Positions 6,543 through 8,711 of a DNA stretch of 8,711 nt are shown here, one piece after another. The stretch spans positions 1 to 8,711 of the forward strand of contig DGFF01000125.1 of NCBI GenBank assembly GCA_002391545.1, given 5' to 3'. Each line of letters begins with the position of its first letter. Positions within the stretch are counted from its first letter, which is position 1. The notes under the pieces were generated by a model. That model was not told where the DNA came from. It saw only the letters and a list, made by a program, of their open reading frames with translations, and made no database searches. Both the position numbers and the translations under genes were made by a program. This DNA comes from Candidatus Fermentithermobacillaceae bacterium UBA3907. GTDB taxonomy: Bacteria > Bacillota > Sulfobacillia > Fermentithermobacillales > Fermentithermobacillaceae.

Positions 6543-8117
6543 TCACCGCTTTTTGAGCCATTCTTTCAGCCCTTTTTCGAATTCGGTTAGCGTAACTCCG
6601 AGTTCCTTCTTCATCGCATCTGAAAAAGAGAATTCTTTGCTTTTCATGAGCGAGACTATTTTGTCGTGACCGTACTCTGAATTCATGTAACGCAATGCCC
6701 AAGCGCCACCCGAATATGCATCTACGCTAGATAGCCCCTCATCTATGATTTTTTGAATGGCGGGATTGTATTGCTCAGCTTGCTTGGCGTCGAACCTACT
6801 TTCACCAAGGACTATGAGGCGGGCATATTCGCCTACGCCTTCGTTGAACCACATGGGAACGTCTCTATTTGAAACCGACTTACCTGTCGCAGCCAGGCTG
6901 TATTTTTCGTAAAGGCAGTGCATGAATTCATGGGCGATATTGCCGATGTACCAATCTTTGTCGTAGTAGGGATTTTCTTTAGCGGCCAAAGAGGGGGCGA
7001 TGAAAGTGATCTTAGGTGGATTTGAGGCAGTGTGAGCGAAGGCGGTTCCATATTGGAGTTTCCCGCTAGGCACTGTCACCGAAATACTGACGTAAGGAAC
7101 TGTTTCCAACGCATCTGGAAATACAGGTACTAGTTTATCCATTGTCTCCTCTGCCCATTTCAGCATAATGGGACCATCGTCAACGCAGGAGTGATGTGTG
7201 ACTACTTCAAAATGCTCACTTGATACAACAGTGGGTTGCTCAGGGATGGCCGACGGATCTAGGGGTTTTGCGGCCATGGCATAAGCATCAACTTGCGGTG
7301 TTACTGGACGATCGATAGGAACTTTCCCCGAAGCCACAAGATTGGCTAAAGCGGCAATATCTCCCTGCACATCTTCGGTACCTCCTACTACAGCAATGCC
7401 TCTTTGCCGACCCCAGGTGTCTAGTCTAAACCATATGTAAGGAGGAGCATACTGGGACAGTTCTTCGGGTGTAAAGGGTATAATCTGATTTATGCTTGCA
7501 GGTGCCTTTTTGAGTATGTCGAAACCGACCTCGTGGTCTACGTCGTAGACCAGTATGGAGTCCCGCCCACGGACAGAGTCTATGTACTTTGGCATGTTAT
7601 CATAAATGAACGTCATGCTTCCTCCAAGCAAGCCTCCCTTCCCAAATTTATCTACAAAAGAGCAATTGGGCGATACGCCCAACGAAAGAAGTACATATGG
7701 GCAGTCAAGTTTGACTGGTTTTGAAGGAATAGGCATCAGGCCTTCAGAGGTGGCTTGGAGCGCATATTTGGATAGCTGCTCTTGAGCACTGGCCAACTCT
7801 TTCTGCAATTCTTCGAGTGCGCTCAAGTCTATTGAAACGTCTGCTGAAGGATCAGTTGAAGAGTCATTGATCTCTTGGATGGAAACTCCCAGGATTTCTT
7901 CGATAAGCTCCCGTGGGATCATGATGTGACCTTTGACGTCTATGGCAGGAACTTCGGTCTGGATCGCTTTTCCGTTTAGACGTACTTCGACAGTTGGGAA
8001 TCCTGCAAAGGTATCGCTTTTTTGACAGCTTGATGTGCTAAATACGAAGACGATGCAGATGGCAGTAATGATAATCCCTGCGACCATTGAATGGGTAAGC
8101 GAGAACTTGCGCTTCAT
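6543..8117 (-). CDS. Secreted or membrane-anchored protein: stalk-like domain plus peptidase-MA-like gluzincin
   Basis: Predicted extracytoplasmic metallopeptidase of 524 aa. Residues 1-31 form a signal or anchor: basic MKRK, a hydrophobic stretch from about 11 to 28, then STSSC with Cys31, a loose lipobox. Residues 41-86 resemble the copper-amine-oxidase N-like stalk domain (VEVRLNGKAI, IMIPRELIEEILG). A short helical, coiled-coil-like stretch covers 98-120. Residues about 134-270 belong to no family I recognise; they end in a strand-rich GIAVVGGTEDV stretch. The C-terminal gluzincin has HEFMH (396-400) and WFNEGVGEY (423-431) with E426 as likely third zinc ligand, then YSGGAWALRYM, as in peptidase-MA-like proteins. 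The start at 8117 is chosen over an in-frame ATG at 8198 because TAGGAGGA lies 8 nt before it and the signal peptide then sits at the N-terminus. Substrate unknown; a role in cell-envelope or peptide processing is inference. Confidence 0.85.
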   Translation of the reverse strand: MKRKFSLTHSMVAGIIITAICIVFVFSTSSCQKSDTFAGFPTVEVRLNGKAIQTEVPAIDVKGHIMIPRELIEEILGVSIQEINDSSTDPSADVSIDLSALEELQKELASAQEQLSKYALQATSEGLMPIPSKPVKLDCPYVLLSLGVSPNCSFVDKFGKGGLLGGSMTFIYDNMPKYIDSVRGRDSILVYDVDHEVGFDILKKAPASINQIIPFTPEELSQYAPPYIWFRLDTWGRQRGIAVVGGTEDVQGDIAALANLVASGKVPIDRPVTPQVDAYAMAAKPLDPSAIPEQPTVVSSEHFEVVTHHSCVDDGPIMLKWAEETMDKLVPVFPDALETVPYVSISVTVPSGKLQYGTAFAHTASNPPKITFIAPSLAAKENPYYDKDWYIGNIAHEFMHCLYEKYSLAATGKSVSNRDVPMWFNEGVGEYARLIVLGESRFDAKQAEQYNPAIQKIIDEGLSSVDAYSGGAWALRYMNSEYGHDKIVSLMKSKEFSFSDAMKKELGVTLTEFEKGLKEWLKKR

Positions 8118-8125
8118 TTTGAGTA

Positions 8126-8133
8126 TCCTCCTA
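8126..8133 (-). promoter_or_regulatory. Ribosome binding site that fixes the peptidase-MA start
   Basis: TAGGAGGA on the minus strand lies 8 nt upstream of the ATG at 8117. The in-frame ATGs further up (8198 and 8168) have no such site, and using them would put a charged extension of 17-27 residues before the signal peptide. Confidence 0.8.
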
Positions 8134-8333
8134 CGGTGTTTGTTTTCATCAGTTAACAATTTCGCCATTATCTGTGTTTTTCCTTTATCGTGGGGCACCT
8201 TGGGAGGTGGACAATAGTGGTTTGTTCTGAGGGAGTGATTTGAAGCACAGAGTTTTGTTATTGTGTTTCATAAATTAACAGAATTTTGATAAACTGAAAA
8301 CGCAGAACAAAGTGGAGGTGGTTGACCTCTATT

Positions 8334-8355
8334 AGGTGTTACGAAGGTGTTGCGA
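8334..8355 (+). repeat. 11-bp tandem direct repeat
   Basis: AGGTGTTACGA (8334-8344) is followed at once by AGGTGTTGCGA (8345-8355), identical at 10 of 11 positions and one helical turn apart. Its place about 80-95 bp before the DUF308 start suggests a paired protein-binding site. Confidence 0.55.
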
Positions 8356-8358
8356 AGC

Positions 8359-8381
8359 AAGCGGAACCGTTCCTTACGCTT
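8359..8381 (+). repeat. Bulged hairpin in the DUF308 leader
   Basis: AAGCG (8359-8363) pairs with CGCTT (8377-8381), and inside it GAA (8364-8366) pairs with TTC (8370-8372) with a CTTA-type bulge. It lies just after the tandem repeat. Only TTG follows the stem, so it is not a clear terminator. Confidence 0.3.
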
Positions 8382-8430
8382 TGATCTAGGCAAAAATACC
8401 GTCATTGGTGATTGGGAGGTGTAACTTAAA

Positions 8431-8692
8431 ATGAAGAAGATAGATTGGACGGCGGTTCTTGGCGGGATCGTCATGATCTTGCTCAGTATTTTGGTGTTGA
8501 CTCACCCTGGCTCTACTATCAGTACTTTGGCAGCGATTGTGGGCATAGTTGCGATCGTAAGAGGTATTATGTTTTTCGTGGACTACAACGATACAAAAGA
8601 TACCAGCCACGGGCAGGCTACCTGGTATTTGTTCTTGGGAATATTGTTGACCGTACTTGGCGTATTGTTCCTCATAGGCCCCGAATTTGTCC
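8431..8692 (+). CDS. DUF308 / HdeD-like membrane protein, truncated by the contig end
   Basis: N-terminal part of a small inner-membrane protein. Three hydrophobic segments are seen at about residues 7-24, 29-50 and 64-82. The pattern of helix, HPG (25-27), then a helix ending in G and a basic/aromatic turn matches the DUF308 repeat of HdeD-like proteins, linked in enterobacteria to acid resistance. Full-length family members usually have about six helices and 170-200 aa, so roughly half is missing. The ATG at 8431 has GGGAGGTG (8414-8421) upstream, 9 nt away. Only codons up to V87 are genomic; the last residues of the open frame (through SYTH) are encoded by adapter bases and no stop is reached. 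It is divergent from the peptidase-MA gene. Its role in this organism cannot be inferred beyond a membrane location. Confidence 0.78.
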
Positions 8693-8711
8693 CTGTCTCT
8701 TATACACATCT
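8693..8711. other. Tn5 mosaic-end (Nextera) sequencing adapter, not genomic
   Basis: The final 19 bases, CTGTCTCTTATACACATCT, are exactly the reverse complement of the 19-bp Tn5 mosaic end used in tagmentation libraries. It lies flush with the end of the window, as expected for untrimmed adapter read-through at a contig edge. Read on the minus strand it gives the peptide start MCIRDR, a known sign of this contamination in databases. Confidence 0.97.

Larger units (their letters stand above)
8118..8430. other. Divergent intergenic region, 313 bp
   Basis: No gene is supported here. It holds the upstream control regions of the peptidase-MA gene (minus) and the DUF308 gene (plus). Candidates are weak: a minus-strand GATAAT (8167-8172) and a plus-strand extended -10-like TGATAAACT (8287-8295), neither with a clear -35. 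The stretch 8251-8300 is AT-rich. Short perfect hairpins are CACCT/AGGTG (8196-8200 and 8205-8209) and GAGGT/ACCTC (8315-8319 and 8325-8329). A 20-codon TTG frame at 8322-8384 is possible but unsupported. Confidence 0.5.

Noticed and set aside
8322..8384. Small 20-codon TTG-started frame upstream of the DUF308 gene
   Set aside because: A purine-rich stretch precedes it, but it is too close for a normal ribosome site and the peptide has no leader-like pattern.
8268..8474. 68-codon minus-strand frame across the DUF308 leader
   Set aside because: No ribosome site or recognisable features; it crosses the intergenic repeats and the start of a better gene.
1..8692. A defence system, prophage, insertion sequence or toxin-antitoxin pair
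   Set aside because: No transposase, integrase, nuclease, helicase or toxin domain is present, and there are no terminal inverted repeats flanking any gene.
8386..8709. 107-codon minus-strand frame starting MCIRDR
   Set aside because: Its start is encoded by the sequencing adapter and the rest is antisense to the DUF308 gene.

Overview
The window looks like the end of a contig from a bacterial draft assembly. It probably comes from an anaerobic, peptide- and amino-acid-using bacterium of the Bacillota (Firmicutes) or Synergistota type; the phylum cannot be fixed from the sequence alone. The pointers are strong purine-rich Shine-Dalgarno sites, use of TTG (and perhaps GTG) starts, frequent AGA/AGG and ATA codons, several stand-alone peptidases, and a secreted protein with a copper-amine-oxidase-N-like (stalk) domain, which is common in Bacillota. 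The last 19 bases (8693-8711) are not genomic: they match the Tn5 mosaic-end (Nextera) sequencing adapter.

Layout: seven protein genes strictly alternate in strand. (1) + strand 4-792, a class I SAM-dependent methyltransferase at the left edge. (2) - strand 939-2744, an M3-family oligoendopeptidase F. (3) + strand 2968-4161, an M20 metallohydrolase resembling YgeY. (4) - strand 4191-4829, a class II (fuculose-phosphate type) aldolase. (5) + strand 5087-6331, an amidohydrolase of the Xaa-Pro dipeptidase / imidazolonepropionase-like group. (6) - strand 6543-8117, a membrane-anchored or secreted gluzincin with a C-terminal peptidase-MA-like domain. (7) + strand 8431 to the edge, a DUF308/HdeD-like membrane protein cut by the contig end. 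No two neighbours share a strand, so each gene appears to be its own transcription unit, with three convergent gaps (146, 29 and 211 bp) and three divergent gaps (223, 257 and 313 bp).

Regulatory content: the pepF/M20 divergent gap holds a TTGACA-type promoter for pepF and a TATAAT hexamer for the M20 gene. The aldolase/amidohydrolase gap carries a LacI-family (cre-like) pseudo-palindrome close to the aldolase start. The 6332-6542 convergent gap is packed with nested inverted and direct repeats built on GAAGC/GCTTC and AAGCAAAAG, best read as a bidirectional terminator. The gap before the DUF308 gene has an 11-bp tandem repeat and two small hairpins.

How the genes work together: four of the seven are metal-dependent hydrolases acting, or likely acting, on peptide or amide bonds (oligopeptidase, M20 hydrolase, dipeptidase-like amidohydrolase, extracytoplasmic gluzincin). 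This fits peptide utilisation, but the alternating strands argue against co-transcription. I found no defence system, mobile element, CRISPR array, tRNA or rRNA. The least explained items are the multidomain peptidase-MA protein and the intergenic repeat structures.
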